NCBI RefSeq assembly: GCF_005843885.1
Contig: NZ_CP040443.1
Location: forward strand, 4,464,001 to 4,528,000
Direction: 5' to 3'
Length of the DNA: 64,000 nucleotides
Origin: Escherichia sp. E4742
GTDB taxonomy: Bacteria; Pseudomonadota; Gammaproteobacteria; Enterobacterales; Enterobacteriaceae
The position numbers and the translations under genes were made by a program. A model generated the notes under the pieces. The model had not been told where the DNA came from. It made no database searches and saw only the letters and a program-made list of their open reading frames with translations. Below, piece after piece: positions 18,812-27,414 of the stretch; the first letter of the stretch is position 1, and each line of letters opens with the position of its first letter.

Positions 18812-19747
18812 TTATTTCACTTCAACCACATTCAGGCGCAGTTCATCCAGCTGATTTTCGTCTTCTTCAGGCTGCCAGCCCGCCGGTTGTAGTGGGAGCT
18901 CTTCGCGATCAAACGCCAGATCACCGCCGTTAACTACTTCTGAACCGTGGGTAATGCCTTTGAAATCGAACAGACTGGTATCGCACAAATGAGACGGCAC
19001 TACATTTTGCATCGCGCTGAACATTGTCTCGATACGTCCCGGATAACGCTTATCCCAGTCGCGGAGCATATCGGCAATCACCTGACGTTGCAGGTTAGGC
19101 TGTGAACCGCACAGGTTACATGGAATAATCGGGAACGCTTTCGCATCGGCAAAACGCTGAATATCTTTTTCGCGGCAGTAGGCCAGCGGACGAATCACGA
19201 TATGTTTGCCATCATCGCTCATCAGTTTCGGTGGCATCCCCTTCATCTTGCCACCGTAGAACATATTTAAGAACAGCGTTTGCAGGATATCGTCGCGGTG
19301 GTGACCCAGTGCGATTTTCGTGGCTCCCAGTTCTGTTGCGGTGCGATAAAGAATACCGCGACGCAGACGAGAGCAGAGCGAGCAGGTGGTTTTTCCTTCA
19401 GGGATTTTCTCTTTTACGATCCCGTAAGTATTCTCTTCAACAATCTTATATTCAACGCCCAGCTTATCGAGATACTCCGGCAGGACGTGTTCCGGGAAAC
19501 CTGGCTGTTTCTGGTCGAGGTTAACGGCAACCAGCGAGAAATTGATTGGCGCGCTTTGCTGCAAATTACGCAGGATCTCCAGCATGGTATAGCTGTCTTT
19601 GCCCCCGGAGAGGCAAACCATAATGCGGTCGCCATCTTCAATCATATTGAAGTCAGCAATGGCTTCGCCCACGTTACGACGCAGACGTTTTTGCAATTTG
19701 TTCAGGTTGTATATCTCTTTCTTCGTATTCTTTTGATTTTCTTGCAT
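18812..19747 (-). CDS. ttcA: TtcA, tRNA C32 2-thiolation enzyme, 5' end rebuilt by the prophage
   Basis: The 311-residue protein has the PP-loop SGGKDS near residue 54, the CSLCSR pair near 122/125 and CNLCGS near 222, which ligate the Fe-S cluster for 2-thiocytidine formation at tRNA position 32. From YNLNKLQKR onward it matches E. coli TtcA. The first about 13 residues (MQENQKNTKKEI) differ at several positions from the usual MQENQQITKKEQ. This is expected because the prophage integrates inside the 5' end and supplies a substitute start. The native promoter is displaced, so transcription must come from phage DNA. Confidence 0.93.
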   Translation of the reverse strand: MQENQKNTKKEIYNLNKLQKRLRRNVGEAIADFNMIEDGDRIMVCLSGGKDSYTMLEILRNLQQSAPINFSLVAVNLDQKQPGFPEHVLPEYLDKLGVEYKIVEENTYGIVKEKIPEGKTTCSLCSRLRRGILYRTATELGATKIALGHHRDDILQTLFLNMFYGGKMKGMPPKLMSDDGKHIVIRPLAYCREKDIQRFADAKAFPIIPCNLCGSQPNLQRQVIADMLRDWDKRYPGRIETMFSAMQNVVPSHLCDTSLFDFKGITHGSEVVNGGDLAFDREELPLQPAGWQPEEDENQLDELRLNVVEVK

Positions 19748-19750
19748 TAT
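19700..19750. other. prophage-host junction (att site) within the 5' end of ttcA
   Basis: Sequence similarity to host ttcA persists through the codons for LNKLQKR and becomes patchy over CAGGTTGTATA...CTTTCTTCGTATTC. The integrase gene starts to end 51 bases beyond. This is the known Rac integration locus. The core cannot be delimited because the other junction is outside the window. Confidence 0.65.
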
Positions 19751-19798
19751 TTCAGTTCTCTGGTACTAAATGGGGCAAATTGGGGGCAAACTTTGCAA

Positions 19799-21034
19799 CT
19801 ACGATAACCGCGCATTCAACATGGCTACCTGTTCGTCGTTCATGTCCTCAATCCACATGCCGTAAATTTCATACACCATCTGCGCAGTTTCATGCCCCAT
19901 CTGGCTGGCTATAAATGCCGGGTTCGCTCCTGCCGTCAACAGCCAGCAGGCAAAAGTATGTCGCGTATGGTACGGATTACGGCGGCGAATACCAGCACGT
20001 TTTACTGCTGCATTCCATCTCGCACCCAAACTGCTTACCGAGTAATAAGGTTTCTGTTTTCCGTTACACACTCTGGGCATGAAAACAAAATGCAGTTTTT
20101 GCTTTTCGGTTCTGCCGTACTCCCGATGATAAAAGGTGATTTCGCTTTTGCGATGATGCCCGGTCAGTTTGTATTGCTTCTTCAGTGCTTCAAGAGCAGG
20201 CTGTAGTAGTGTTACCGTCCGGATCCCCGCATTTGTTTTTGGGGGACCGAACATATCAAGTATCGTCAGGTTTCTTCTGACATTCACAATTCCCTTCTCG
20301 AAATCCACATCCTCCCACGCCAGAGCAGCCAGTTCCCCGTGACGAAGCCCGGAGTAAACGGCAAATTTCCACAAGTTCTGGCTCTGTCCTTTTTCACTTT
20401 CCATTAATGCATTGAATTCTGTTTTAGATAACGGATCAGGCTTTATTCTGTTTCGCTGTAATTTTTTTACTCCTTCAAATGGTTTGGTTGATATAAATCC
20501 CGACTGATACGCAAAACGTAACAACGAACAGAGCAGGGCAATATAGTTATCAACTGTGCGCACGGTTCTTCCTTTTTTGTTGGATCTTGGATTATCCAGG
20601 TAAAGCGTTTCTCCATGCAGCAGTTCATTCCGGTAGTTTAAGATATCGCTATAACGAATATGTGATATCGGGGTACTCTCACAAATTATTATCCTGAGTG
20701 TTTTTAATTGTGATTTCGTTTTCTTCATTGTGTTTGTTGTTAACTCTGTTTCTTTAATTTTTGTCCAGATATCACAAAGCTCGCCGAACGTTTTTATGAA
20801 CCTCGTTGTCACCATTTTTGCCCCAGTACTGGACTGGGGAAAACGTCTTAAATACTCAAATTCACCGGAGTTGATTTCATGAACTATCAACGCTCTTAAA
20901 TTTCCGGCCTTTTTAATGTTACTGTTAGTAACCTCCCAGCCTTTCAATGTTTCCCGACATCGTTTTCCTCGAAACATGAACCAGATGCGAATGTATTTAC
21001 CTCGAATCTCGACACCTGTTGGTAATTTAGACAT
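19799..21034 (-). CDS. intR: IntR, Rac-type tyrosine integrase
   Basis: The 411-residue protein is nearly identical to my recollection of Rac IntR. Catalytic residues are visible: Arg in YSGLRHGELAALAWEDVD, the HTRHTF box near residue 356, and the nucleophile Tyr in MVYEIYG near 390. The N-terminal arm-binding and core-binding domains precede them. It catalyses integration and excision at ttcA. It is transcribed toward ttcA with only 51 bases between, so integrase transcripts may run into ttcA. Confidence 0.95.
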   Translation of the reverse strand: MSKLPTGVEIRGKYIRIWFMFRGKRCRETLKGWEVTNSNIKKAGNLRALIVHEINSGEFEYLRRFPQSSTGAKMVTTRFIKTFGELCDIWTKIKETELTTNTMKKTKSQLKTLRIIICESTPISHIRYSDILNYRNELLHGETLYLDNPRSNKKGRTVRTVDNYIALLCSLLRFAYQSGFISTKPFEGVKKLQRNRIKPDPLSKTEFNALMESEKGQSQNLWKFAVYSGLRHGELAALAWEDVDFEKGIVNVRRNLTILDMFGPPKTNAGIRTVTLLQPALEALKKQYKLTGHHRKSEITFYHREYGRTEKQKLHFVFMPRVCNGKQKPYYSVSSLGARWNAAVKRAGIRRRNPYHTRHTFACWLLTAGANPAFIASQMGHETAQMVYEIYGMWIEDMNDEQVAMLNARLS

Positions 21035-21035
21035 A

Positions 21036-21251
21036 TCATGAGTCTTTGATAAACTGATTTATCTTTGGATAGTTGTACCAGATAATCCCTCGCTTACTGT
21101 CTGGCTTCCCTAAAGGAGATACTCGTTTGAAGTGGAAGCCTTCCACCCAACAGTTCTGGCGGTATGCTTCAATTTGTCTGGCCCCCAGACCAGTGCGAAG
21201 CATCAGGCCGTATTCAACCATCCACTCTTCATTAAAGATTACTTGTGCCAT
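21036..21251 (-). CDS. xisR: XisR (YdaQ), excisionase
   Basis: The 71-residue basic protein starts at the ATG at 21251 behind AGAGGTGATGC. It matches recalled Rac YdaQ/XisR (MAQVIFNEEWMVEYGLMLRTG). It is a small winged-helix excisionase that directs IntR toward excision. It ends two bases before intR starts, so the two are co-expressed. Confidence 0.92.
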   Translation of the reverse strand: MAQVIFNEEWMVEYGLMLRTGLGARQIEAYRQNCWVEGFHFKRVSPLGKPDSKRGIIWYNYPKINQFIKDS

Positions 21252-21350
21252 CGCATCACCTCTGGCAGGCGCCAATGTTAGACTGAAATTGACGCCCGAT
21301 GTTGATTATTAATAATCAGCTATGAAGTTTTAATTTGAATACAATGCAAT

Positions 21351-21539
21351 TCACGAGGACTGAAGTTTCTCGCAATTAAAATTTATCAGTTTTACTTTCT
21401 GCTCTCTGGAAACGCCTGCTTCTTTTTTACCTGAGAGCATTTTTTCGCATTCTGATTTCGTTAGTTTAGATTTTGAATATCTTGTCCAGTTAGTAGGAGT
21501 GCCTCCTTCCTTTTCAATAGTGGCGGTAATTTTATACAT
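21351..21539 (-). CDS. rcbA: RcbA (YdaC), Rac prophage protein
   Basis: 62 residues from the ATG at 21539 (MYKITATIEKEG), which has a GGAGGTGTTC ribosome-binding site. It matches recalled Rac YdaC/RcbA except for a shorter C-terminus (about seven residues). RcbA was reported to lower double-strand breaks when DnaA is in excess; the mechanism is unclear. The start overlaps the end of ralR. Confidence 0.85.
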   Translation of the reverse strand: MYKITATIEKEGGTPTNWTRYSKSKLTKSECEKMLSGKKEAGVSREQKVKLINFNCEKLQSS

Positions 21540-21726
21540 GAACACCTCCATTATTATTCCCAGTGGTTCGTTTATTCCATCTTTCGAGTGCTTCTTTTTC
21601 ACTTCCACCATAACCGGTTCGGGATTCGCATCCGTTACACTTCGCTCGGTAATATCCTGAAATGGCTTTCACCGTTACTGATGGACAACCACAAAATGGA
21701 CATGGTTTAACATTGTCATATCTCAT
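21532..21726 (-). CDS. ralR: RalR (Lar), restriction alleviation protein / DNase toxin
   Basis: The 64-residue protein from the ATG at 21726 matches Rac RalR exactly as I recall it. Two CxxC pairs (CPFCGC near 8-13, CNGC near 33) form a zinc knuckle. RalR relieves type I restriction and, when unneutralised, acts as a non-specific DNase toxin held by the antisense RNA RalA, which should be encoded on the opposite strand here. It shares a stop/start overlap with rcbA. Confidence 0.93.
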   Translation of the reverse strand: MRYDNVKPCPFCGCPSVTVKAISGYYRAKCNGCESRTGYGGSEKEALERWNKRTTGNNNGGVHV

Positions 21727-21782
21727 AATTTTTCTCATAAAAAATATTTCAAGTTGGCGGTGCATTACACCGCCAGGCTGAA

Positions 21783-22592
21783 TTATTCCTCTGAATTATC
21801 GATTACACTGTATTCCCCGGTTAATACAGAGGAATCTGCAGGATCGATTGTCAGTGGTTCCTTTTCATCCATTGATACTGCACGCTGGATCTCAATTGAT
21901 ACGGGCAGGTATTTGAACAGGCGACGAATAGCCGTTTTCTTTGCCATTTCTTCCCAGTGAGTTACCCACGGCCCGTTATTACCAGCTTTACTCTGGCTGC
22001 GCACCAGCTCAATCTGTTTGCGCGTCATAACTTCAAACTGAGTACCTCCGTCTTTCAGTCTTGCGACAGCATAGACGTGGGTAACCGGGGCATCTTCGTT
22101 TTCTCCTGGGCGGTGTATTAACTTTTCATCAAGGCCAAATTCGAAATTAAACTCGTCACCTTCACGGACAACACGGGCTGACAGGCTGGCGATTTGACCT
22201 GAACGGCGAGCCAGATCAATCATGCCGCGATAGCCAATGATTAGCTGAACGTTTTTTTTACCGCTCTTTTCGTTTTTATTACCAAAAGGCAGTAAATATG
22301 CATGACCGAGGGCGCTACCGGGCTCAAGTCCGAGCTGTGAACACTGTACGATTGCACTGACAAAACTCATAGTGTCACAGTTTCCTAACGCCGGAACTTT
22401 ACGAATTTCTGTGGTGGCGATACGGATCATACGTTCAGCCGTCATATGGCGTGGAAGAGCTGCTGCCAGTTGCTCTTTCATTGATGGCTGGTTAATAAAA
22501 CTAATCACGTCGTTATTTTTAACTGCTGCTGGTGCACGGTTTCCCTGAGTTTTTTGCAGATCGGCTTTTGCGATTGGTGGTTGCTTAGTCAT
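21783..22592 (-). CDS. recT: RecT, single-strand annealing recombinase
   Basis: 269 residues from the ATG at 22592 (MTKQPPIAKAD), matching Rac RecT nearly throughout. RecT binds single-stranded DNA and anneals it to complementary strands, working with RecE. The ATG lies 8 bases inside the end of recE, a coupled overlap. Confidence 0.96.
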   Translation of the reverse strand: MTKQPPIAKADLQKTQGNRAPAAVKNNDVISFINQPSMKEQLAAALPRHMTAERMIRIATTEIRKVPALGNCDTMSFVSAIVQCSQLGLEPGSALGHAYLLPFGNKNEKSGKKNVQLIIGYRGMIDLARRSGQIASLSARVVREGDEFNFEFGLDEKLIHRPGENEDAPVTHVYAVARLKDGGTQFEVMTRKQIELVRSQSKAGNNGPWVTHWEEMAKKTAIRRLFKYLPVSIEIQRAVSMDEKEPLTIDPADSSVLTGEYSVIDNSEE

Positions 22593-25266
22593 TTGCATAT
22601 TCCTTAGCCCAGCGGGGCAGTGATAACGTCTTAATAGCTGGCCATTCATCGGTATTGAGGCAGTCAGCCAGGGTTCGCAGATTGCGGTGATATTCCAGCT
22701 GACCTGCCAGTTTTGCTTCTTCGCCCATCATGAAAATTTCAACCGGATAACGTCCGCATTCAATAGTTGTGCTGGCAACCAGAAAAACGAAAGTTGGCTG
22801 CACTCCAAACTGTACTTCATAACCGTCACTGTAGAATGCATCCTGAACGTGATAGCGGTAGTCGTAATAAGCGGTTTTGAATCGTTGAATATCCGCCGTA
22901 GTTTTCACGTCCATGATCCAGTGAAATTCAGGGATAATTTTGTCCGGACGGCACCGACACAAAATTCCTGTTTCAGGATCTTCCCAGTAAATTGATGATT
23001 CAGCGTGTCCGGCGCTTTCAACAAGCCATTGCCCCAGCGGCAAAGCCATAACGCTTTGATACATGAGTTCAATTTTCCGGCCTTCTTCCGCATTGATAAC
23101 CGTTTTTCCTGTGCTTGCGCATTCCATCAGAAACGCTTTCTCTTCTTCTTTTCCGGCGTTTGTACGGCGGTTAAATTCAGGTGCTACGATAAAGCGGTTA
23201 CTGAATTCTTCCGGTTCAAGTACCCGGCAGTGGAAAGCGGTTCCTAAATCGAGCGTTTTTGTCTTTGTGGTGTCCACGGGGGCATTTTTACGCCACAAAT
23301 ACAGTGCCGGAGTATCAGCAATGTCGTCGAGCTGAGACTTACTGACACCGGGACCCGCGTGGTAATTCTCATTCGAAATTCCGTAATAAATACCAGGCTC
23401 TATGTCTCCTGCGATTACGGGATCTGCGACTTCGCCAGTTTCATCACTGCAATCGCGATGCGGATCGCTGCCAGCATTCTCATTGTGCGTATGTTCTGCG
23501 CCTTCCATTTCCTCCGGATCATTTTCCTTAGCTTCAACCTGATTCGCTTCATCGAATGTTTCCTGGTATGTTGCGTCGCCCATTACCACACCACAGTCAG
23601 GGCAGTTATCCCCGCCAGTCTTGCCACAGGCATTGCAGACTTTCTCCGGTTCCTGTTGCACTACTGGCTCAGGTTGTTTCACATCCGGGCTGGTTTTTTC
23701 AGTTTCTGGCGTGTTTTGTTTCGTTTCTGGCTGGTTCTGGTACACAGAATCGCGAGTCTGGATCCCCTTAACCCATTTCGGATCGTTCGGGTCGCTAATT
23801 CCGTCAACAAATTCACCACGTGATGCAGCAAGCAATTTGTCGGCATCGACAGGATTTTTTGATGGAATGTTTTTCCGGGCTTCATGGAGTTCTGCCCGCA
23901 GTTCCTGATATTTCGCATCAACAGAATTTACCTGTGACTGAGCATCCAGCGGCTGCGTGTCCTGATGATGTTCAGTTGCGTCCGGTTCCATTGTTTCAGC
24001 CTCTCCCTGTTCATCTGCCGTTGTTCCAGATGGTTGCGGTTTTTCATCATCATCCTGTTTTCCTTCTTCTGTTACACGCTGTGGCATCGGGGCAGAGGAG
24101 CGACCGCAGGCAATATCCACGATTTCCGGATCAGGGTTGGCATGATCTGTTTCAGTCAGTACCCTGTTCAGATATTCGGTGACATGGTGCGAGATAGCCT
24201 CTATACCGATTGGTGCTTCTTTTACGGACGCAACCACGATGGCGCGGGAATAATCCAGCCCGCCAGGCATGGTGATGAATTTGTCGCGGAAAACAGAAAA
24301 GGGCGGTTTATTTTCAGCGATAATTTCCTCAATGCGTTTAGCGTGTGCCGGATGAAGGTTATAGATGTCCACGTCCATTGAACGGGCCAGTACACCAGTG
24401 GCTACATCGCGCGCCAGTGATGCATCATCGTGGACAAAACCTTCGCCACGGTCGGTAAGAATACCGCCACCGGCATTTGCGCCCGACGGGGTGCGATTGA
24501 TTTCAGATACGCAATTTCCCTTCGCCAACTCTTTTGTCAGTAATCCCTGATCCAGATAATCAGTTTTCATCCAGGTGGAAATGAATTTGTCGAATTCAGC
24601 AGGGCTGATGCGACGGGTTTCTGTGCGGGTAAACACTCTGGATACCGACTCCGCCAACCTGCCAAGATGATGGTTTGCCAGCTTATCCAGTTCAGGATGA
24701 GAACGTACTGCTGTAAGCAGGCTCTGGAGGTAGCTATTCTCCGTATCCATCTCCATCCGGATGACGTTATTACGCTGTTCCGGCGTGGCGTGATTGCTGT
24801 ATTTTCCATCTTCCATCCGACCGAAAAAGAAGAGATGAAGGAAACGATGAGTAAGACTGAGTGTGGCTACAGGGATTTCGCAATCCTGGCAATCCCCGTG
24901 GGCGTCTGCCTGCGCGTTTTCTTCCTGGTTTCCAGCCAGTTCTTCGGTTTCCCGGGTATTCTCCTGATGGTGAACGTCGTCTGGAGCGGCTCCCGGTTTT
25001 AGTTCCCAGGTCATGGAGTCTTTGCTGAGTTGATAGCGTTCACTCCAGGTAAAATCGATCTCACCTTCAGGGGGAAGGTCATTAACGACAGGAAAATTCG
25101 TGGCAACAGGTTTAAAATAGCTGCTCAGTTTTTTACCTGACTTAACGAGCAGGTAGTCCAGAGTGGCACAGGTCGATTCAAAATCGTCGCTTGCCCACAG
25201 GACGACGTCAGGTTCACCGGATGATTTTTTCGCTTTCCGTAACAGGAAGAGTGGTTTTGTGCTCAT
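22585..25266 (-). CDS. recE: RecE, exonuclease VIII
   Basis: The 893-residue protein is somewhat longer than K-12 RecE (866); the extra length is in the low-complexity middle (about 390-600). The C-terminal exonuclease domain begins near residue 630 with YYGISNENYHAGPGVSKSQL. Its PD-(D/E)XK site is RPDKIIPEFHW followed by IMDVKTT. It degrades the 5' strand of duplex ends and loads RecT for annealing. A CxxC...CPDCG zinc-like motif lies near residue 540. Confidence 0.95.
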   Translation of the reverse strand: MSTKPLFLLRKAKKSSGEPDVVLWASDDFESTCATLDYLLVKSGKKLSSYFKPVATNFPVVNDLPPEGEIDFTWSERYQLSKDSMTWELKPGAAPDDVHHQENTRETEELAGNQEENAQADAHGDCQDCEIPVATLSLTHRFLHLFFFGRMEDGKYSNHATPEQRNNVIRMEMDTENSYLQSLLTAVRSHPELDKLANHHLGRLAESVSRVFTRTETRRISPAEFDKFISTWMKTDYLDQGLLTKELAKGNCVSEINRTPSGANAGGGILTDRGEGFVHDDASLARDVATGVLARSMDVDIYNLHPAHAKRIEEIIAENKPPFSVFRDKFITMPGGLDYSRAIVVASVKEAPIGIEAISHHVTEYLNRVLTETDHANPDPEIVDIACGRSSAPMPQRVTEEGKQDDDEKPQPSGTTADEQGEAETMEPDATEHHQDTQPLDAQSQVNSVDAKYQELRAELHEARKNIPSKNPVDADKLLAASRGEFVDGISDPNDPKWVKGIQTRDSVYQNQPETKQNTPETEKTSPDVKQPEPVVQQEPEKVCNACGKTGGDNCPDCGVVMGDATYQETFDEANQVEAKENDPEEMEGAEHTHNENAGSDPHRDCSDETGEVADPVIAGDIEPGIYYGISNENYHAGPGVSKSQLDDIADTPALYLWRKNAPVDTTKTKTLDLGTAFHCRVLEPEEFSNRFIVAPEFNRRTNAGKEEEKAFLMECASTGKTVINAEEGRKIELMYQSVMALPLGQWLVESAGHAESSIYWEDPETGILCRCRPDKIIPEFHWIMDVKTTADIQRFKTAYYDYRYHVQDAFYSDGYEVQFGVQPTFVFLVASTTIECGRYPVEIFMMGEEAKLAGQLEYHRNLRTLADCLNTDEWPAIKTLSLPRWAKEYAND

Positions 25267-25367
25267 TGTTTTTTAACCTCAACTCAGATTAAAATTCGTT
25301 TTGTTCAGTGAATGATCTTGCCGGATACACACTGTTCATAGCCTGCGCCATATGCAGGCTATTTCTT

Positions 25368-25643
25368 TCAGATTTCACCTTTTAATTTCATTGCAATCAG
25401 AGTTGCCAGAAATTCGGCTTTTTTTTCTGCGGGCAGATTCTTTCCGGTATGCACCAGGCACATTTTTTTGACACCTTCGTGAAGTGTTTTAACGTTGCCT
25501 GATGGAGCGTCGATATCAACCACAGTGAATGGGGTTTCTTTATTTTCTGTTTTAATCACGTAGCCAATACGCTTTCCTTCCAGATTAACCTCGTGAACAA
25601 TGTCATCGGTAGTTACAACAGTGGCTTCATAATTGGTAATCAT
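25368..25643 (-). CDS. racC: RacC
   Basis: 91 residues from the ATG at 25643 (MITNYEATVVTT), with AAGGAGAAAAAC upstream. It matches recalled Rac RacC with a few substitutions. Its function is unknown. The longer frame upstream is not needed. Confidence 0.9.
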   Translation of the reverse strand: MITNYEATVVTTDDIVHEVNLEGKRIGYVIKTENKETPFTVVDIDAPSGNVKTLHEGVKKMCLVHTGKNLPAEKKAEFLATLIAMKLKGEI

Positions 25644-25717
25644 GTTTTTCTCCTTAATTAAGGTTGAGCGAATCCCTGCCATTGCTGGCATAAATTCAGT
25701 TTCGAATAGTCAGTTAA

Positions 25718-25882
25718 TTAAAGTTCGTGTGCCATCTGGTCTTTTTCGGCACATATTTCACTACAATATTTTTTCATTTCCGTCGTTGGGATAACTCCAC
25801 GCATGAAATGAAGTGGTCTTTTAATGCTTTTGCTTTCTTTAACTTCTTTATCGCAAAGGTGATAAGCACATTTTATTTTCAT
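25718..25882 (-). CDS. ydaE: YdaE, small zinc-binding Rac protein
   Basis: 54 residues from the ATG at 25882 (MKIKCAYHLCDKEV), with GGAGAAAATC upstream. It matches YdaE of Rac. Four cysteines (CAYHLC and CSEIC) suit a small zinc ribbon. Its 5' end overlaps the 3' end of the DUF1482 gene by 35 bases. Confidence 0.88.
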   Translation of the reverse strand: MKIKCAYHLCDKEVKESKSIKRPLHFMRGVIPTTEMKKYCSEICAEKDQMAHEL

Positions 25883-26084
25883 GATTTTCTCCTGTGAGGC
25901 CTGCGGGAATTTCTTCATTTACAGGCCGGATAAATTTCTCAACAGGGAAACATTCGCCAGCTACTTTTTGCTCAATAGCTGCGGCCTTGCATTCAGGTTC
26001 GGAGTTATAAATTCCGGTAACAACATCCTGAGTTTCGCCTGATGTCAGAAAAACGGTCATGACAAGAGCGAACAAAGTGTTCAT
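25848..26084 (-). CDS. DUF1482-family phage protein
   Basis: The 78-residue protein begins with a short hydrophobic stretch (MNTLFALVMTVFLTSG) and then CxxxxIEQKVAGECFPVEKF, the pattern of DUF1482 proteins of lambdoid phages. GGGAGTAAAATAA precedes the ATG. Possible signal-anchor; function unknown. Confidence 0.7.
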   Translation of the reverse strand: MNTLFALVMTVFLTSGETQDVVTGIYNSEPECKAAAIEQKVAGECFPVEKFIRPVNEEIPAGLTGENHENKMCLSPLR

Positions 26085-26214
26085 TTATTTTACTCCCGGT
26101 CGCAATTGCAAACTGAATAATGGCCTGCTCAAACATTTCTTCATCCTGTAAAAATACAGCGATGGCGAATTTACTCTGTGCGGCACTGATAGCTGTTAGA
26201 TGATTACGTTCCAT
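26005..26214 (-). CDS. Kil-like host division inhibitor
   Basis: The 69-residue frame contains SAAQSKFAIAVFLQDEEMFEQAI, which aligns with the lambda Kil core AIQTKFTIATFIGDEKMFREAV. Kil peptides block FtsZ ring formation after induction. The position in the left operon between recE and the repressor fits. The reading frame runs about 80 bases into the DUF1482 gene; the true C-terminus may be as read or slightly different. Confidence 0.6.
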   Translation of the reverse strand: MERNHLTAISAAQSKFAIAVFLQDEEMFEQAIIQFAIATGSKINEHFVRSCHDRFSDIRRNSGCCYRNL

Positions 26215-26232
26215 AACGCCACCTGAGCTACT

Positions 26233-26505
26233 TTATTCCTCGGTAACTTTATAACCATTAATTTCCAGAAATGTAGCGATATCCTGATATGAAAATTTTT
26301 CCAGAAGCTCATGAAGACGCCCCTCTGTTGAAAAGTATTCTGCTATTTCTTCGGCTCCAACCATTTCAATAATAGCGTCGTTATCTTCAACTGAATCAAT
26401 CAGGTCTGATAACTTCACGCCATTGACTTCAATACATAATTTTTGATTGTAATCGGGCTTAACCTGTACATCTTTTGCTGTTACTTCAAAACTTATCTCT
26501 TGCAT
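26233..26505 (-). CDS. conserved hypothetical early phage protein
   Basis: A 90-residue acidic protein with no motif I recognise; predicted mostly helical in its second half. It is preceded by AGGAAGGGAAT, a good ribosome-binding site, and lies in line with the leftward early genes 18 bases before the Kil-like gene. Function unknown. Confidence 0.6.
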   Translation of the reverse strand: MQEISFEVTAKDVQVKPDYNQKLCIEVNGVKLSDLIDSVEDNDAIIEMVGAEEIAEYFSTEGRLHELLEKFSYQDIATFLEINGYKVTEE

Positions 26506-26623
26506 ATAATTCCCTTCCTGGTTACTAAATGAACTTTGTTGATGCGGTGCCTGGTGCCTCCAGGTGACTGCAACCAGTTAACAATTACAGTCGGCTTTCC
26601 CACCCAAACCAATAAGGACTAAC

Positions 26624-26923
26624 ATGACTTTTAACTGTTCCGCGTGCGCTGAGCCGCATTCACCGCATCACAAAATTCACTTTAAAAAGGGCGGACATCA
26701 GTCGAACTTCAAGAAAAAACTGATGCCGCCAAGACTACACACAGCAGTGTTGTTATTCACAACCGGAGGCGCACTCCAACCATTTAAATTTAACAGACAA
26801 GACCGACTCTTTATGGATATCGGAAATGCGCCTTCGTGTTGCGCCCGGTTTTATTTCACCACCTCCGGGCTTTGGTGGCCTCGGCTATACCCCTACAGCG
26901 AGAATATTGAATTAATCCAATAA
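26624..26923 (+). CDS. possible small phage protein of the Icd-like type
   Basis: A 99-residue rightward frame with AATAAGGACTAAC before the ATG, opposite to its neighbours. The segment LLFTTGGALQPFKFNRQDRLFM and a TSGLWWPRLYPY tail resemble a loose family annotated as Icd-like (host division inhibitor) in prophages. That resemblance is from memory, and composition is unusual (rich in Pro, His, Phe). It may instead be untranslated. Confidence 0.35.
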   Translation: MTFNCSACAEPHSPHHKIHFKKGGHQSNFKKKLMPPRLHTAVLLFTTGGALQPFKFNRQDRLFMDIGNAPSCCARFYFTTSGLWWPRLYPYSENIELIQ

Positions 26924-26928
26924 ATGGA

Positions 26929-27081
26929 TTAGCTGGTATTTTTGGCAAGCCAGCGACGTGCGCCTGTTTCAGTTTTAAATGTTTTGCTTTTGGTATACGT
27001 CATAGCAGTGAACGTTCCATCCTGGTTGGGGAACACGCCGCACACAAGGGATTCGTTATTGCCGAGGTCGATTTTTTGCAT
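26929..27081 (-). CDS. ydaF: YdaF, DUF1391 Rac protein
   Basis: A 50-residue frame from the ATG at 27081, with GAGGTGCGAAAA upstream. It reads MQKIDLGNNESLVCGVFPNQ and ends GARRWLAKNTS. This is the DUF1391/YdaF family of Rac-like prophages. Function unknown. It follows ydaG by 10 bases in the leftward operon. Confidence 0.82.
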   Translation of the reverse strand: MQKIDLGNNESLVCGVFPNQDGTFTAMTYTKSKTFKTETGARRWLAKNTS

Positions 27082-27091
27082 TTTTCGCACC

Positions 27092-27226
27092 TCACATCTT
27101 GTTGTTGCGGATAGAGGCTTCTGCTTGCCAGAGATCCCAGTCGTTCCTGCGTAGAGCCTGTACAGCTTGGTTGTAAGTGATACCGCAACAATCCATCAAA
27201 TACTGAACTACTTCGTAATGCTCCAT
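27092..27226 (-). CDS. ydaG: YdaG, small Rac protein
   Basis: A 44-residue frame from the ATG at 27226, with GGGGAGAGATAAG upstream. It reads MEHYEVVQYLMDCCGITYNQ and ends ASIRNNKM, the same length and pattern as Rac YdaG. The fold looks like a tiny UBA-like helical bundle (inference). It is first in the PL operon. Confidence 0.8.
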   Translation of the reverse strand: MEHYEVVQYLMDCCGITYNQAVQALRRNDWDLWQAEASIRNNKM

Positions 27227-27298
27227 CTTATCTCTCCCCTTAACGCCGGGTGGCGGAACTGTTTGCTGAGAACACCGTGCGGTGTCTTGATGGAATGT

Positions 27299-27350
27299 AA
27301 TTTAGTTTTCTCATGTTAACAGGTCAAGTGTTTTTGATGAGAAAACTCAA
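27299..27350 (-). promoter_or_regulatory. leftward early promoter PL with repressor operators
   Basis: On the reverse strand TTGACC (27327-27322) and TAAATT (27304-27299) are spaced by 17 bases. They are overlapped by TTAGTTTTCTCA (27302-27313) and TGAGAAAACTCAA (27338-27350), which share the GAGAAAACT core with the site in PR. The promoter would drive ydaG through the recombination genes. Confidence 0.7.
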
Positions 27351-27414
27351 TATCAAATGTGAAATAAAGCCAACACATTGAAATGTAAGGCTTTAAATTT
27401 TTATGAAGGGATGA

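Noticed and set aside
22687..24809. Many overlapping frames opposite recE
   Set aside because: All are shadows of the 893-codon recE gene, which matches a known protein.
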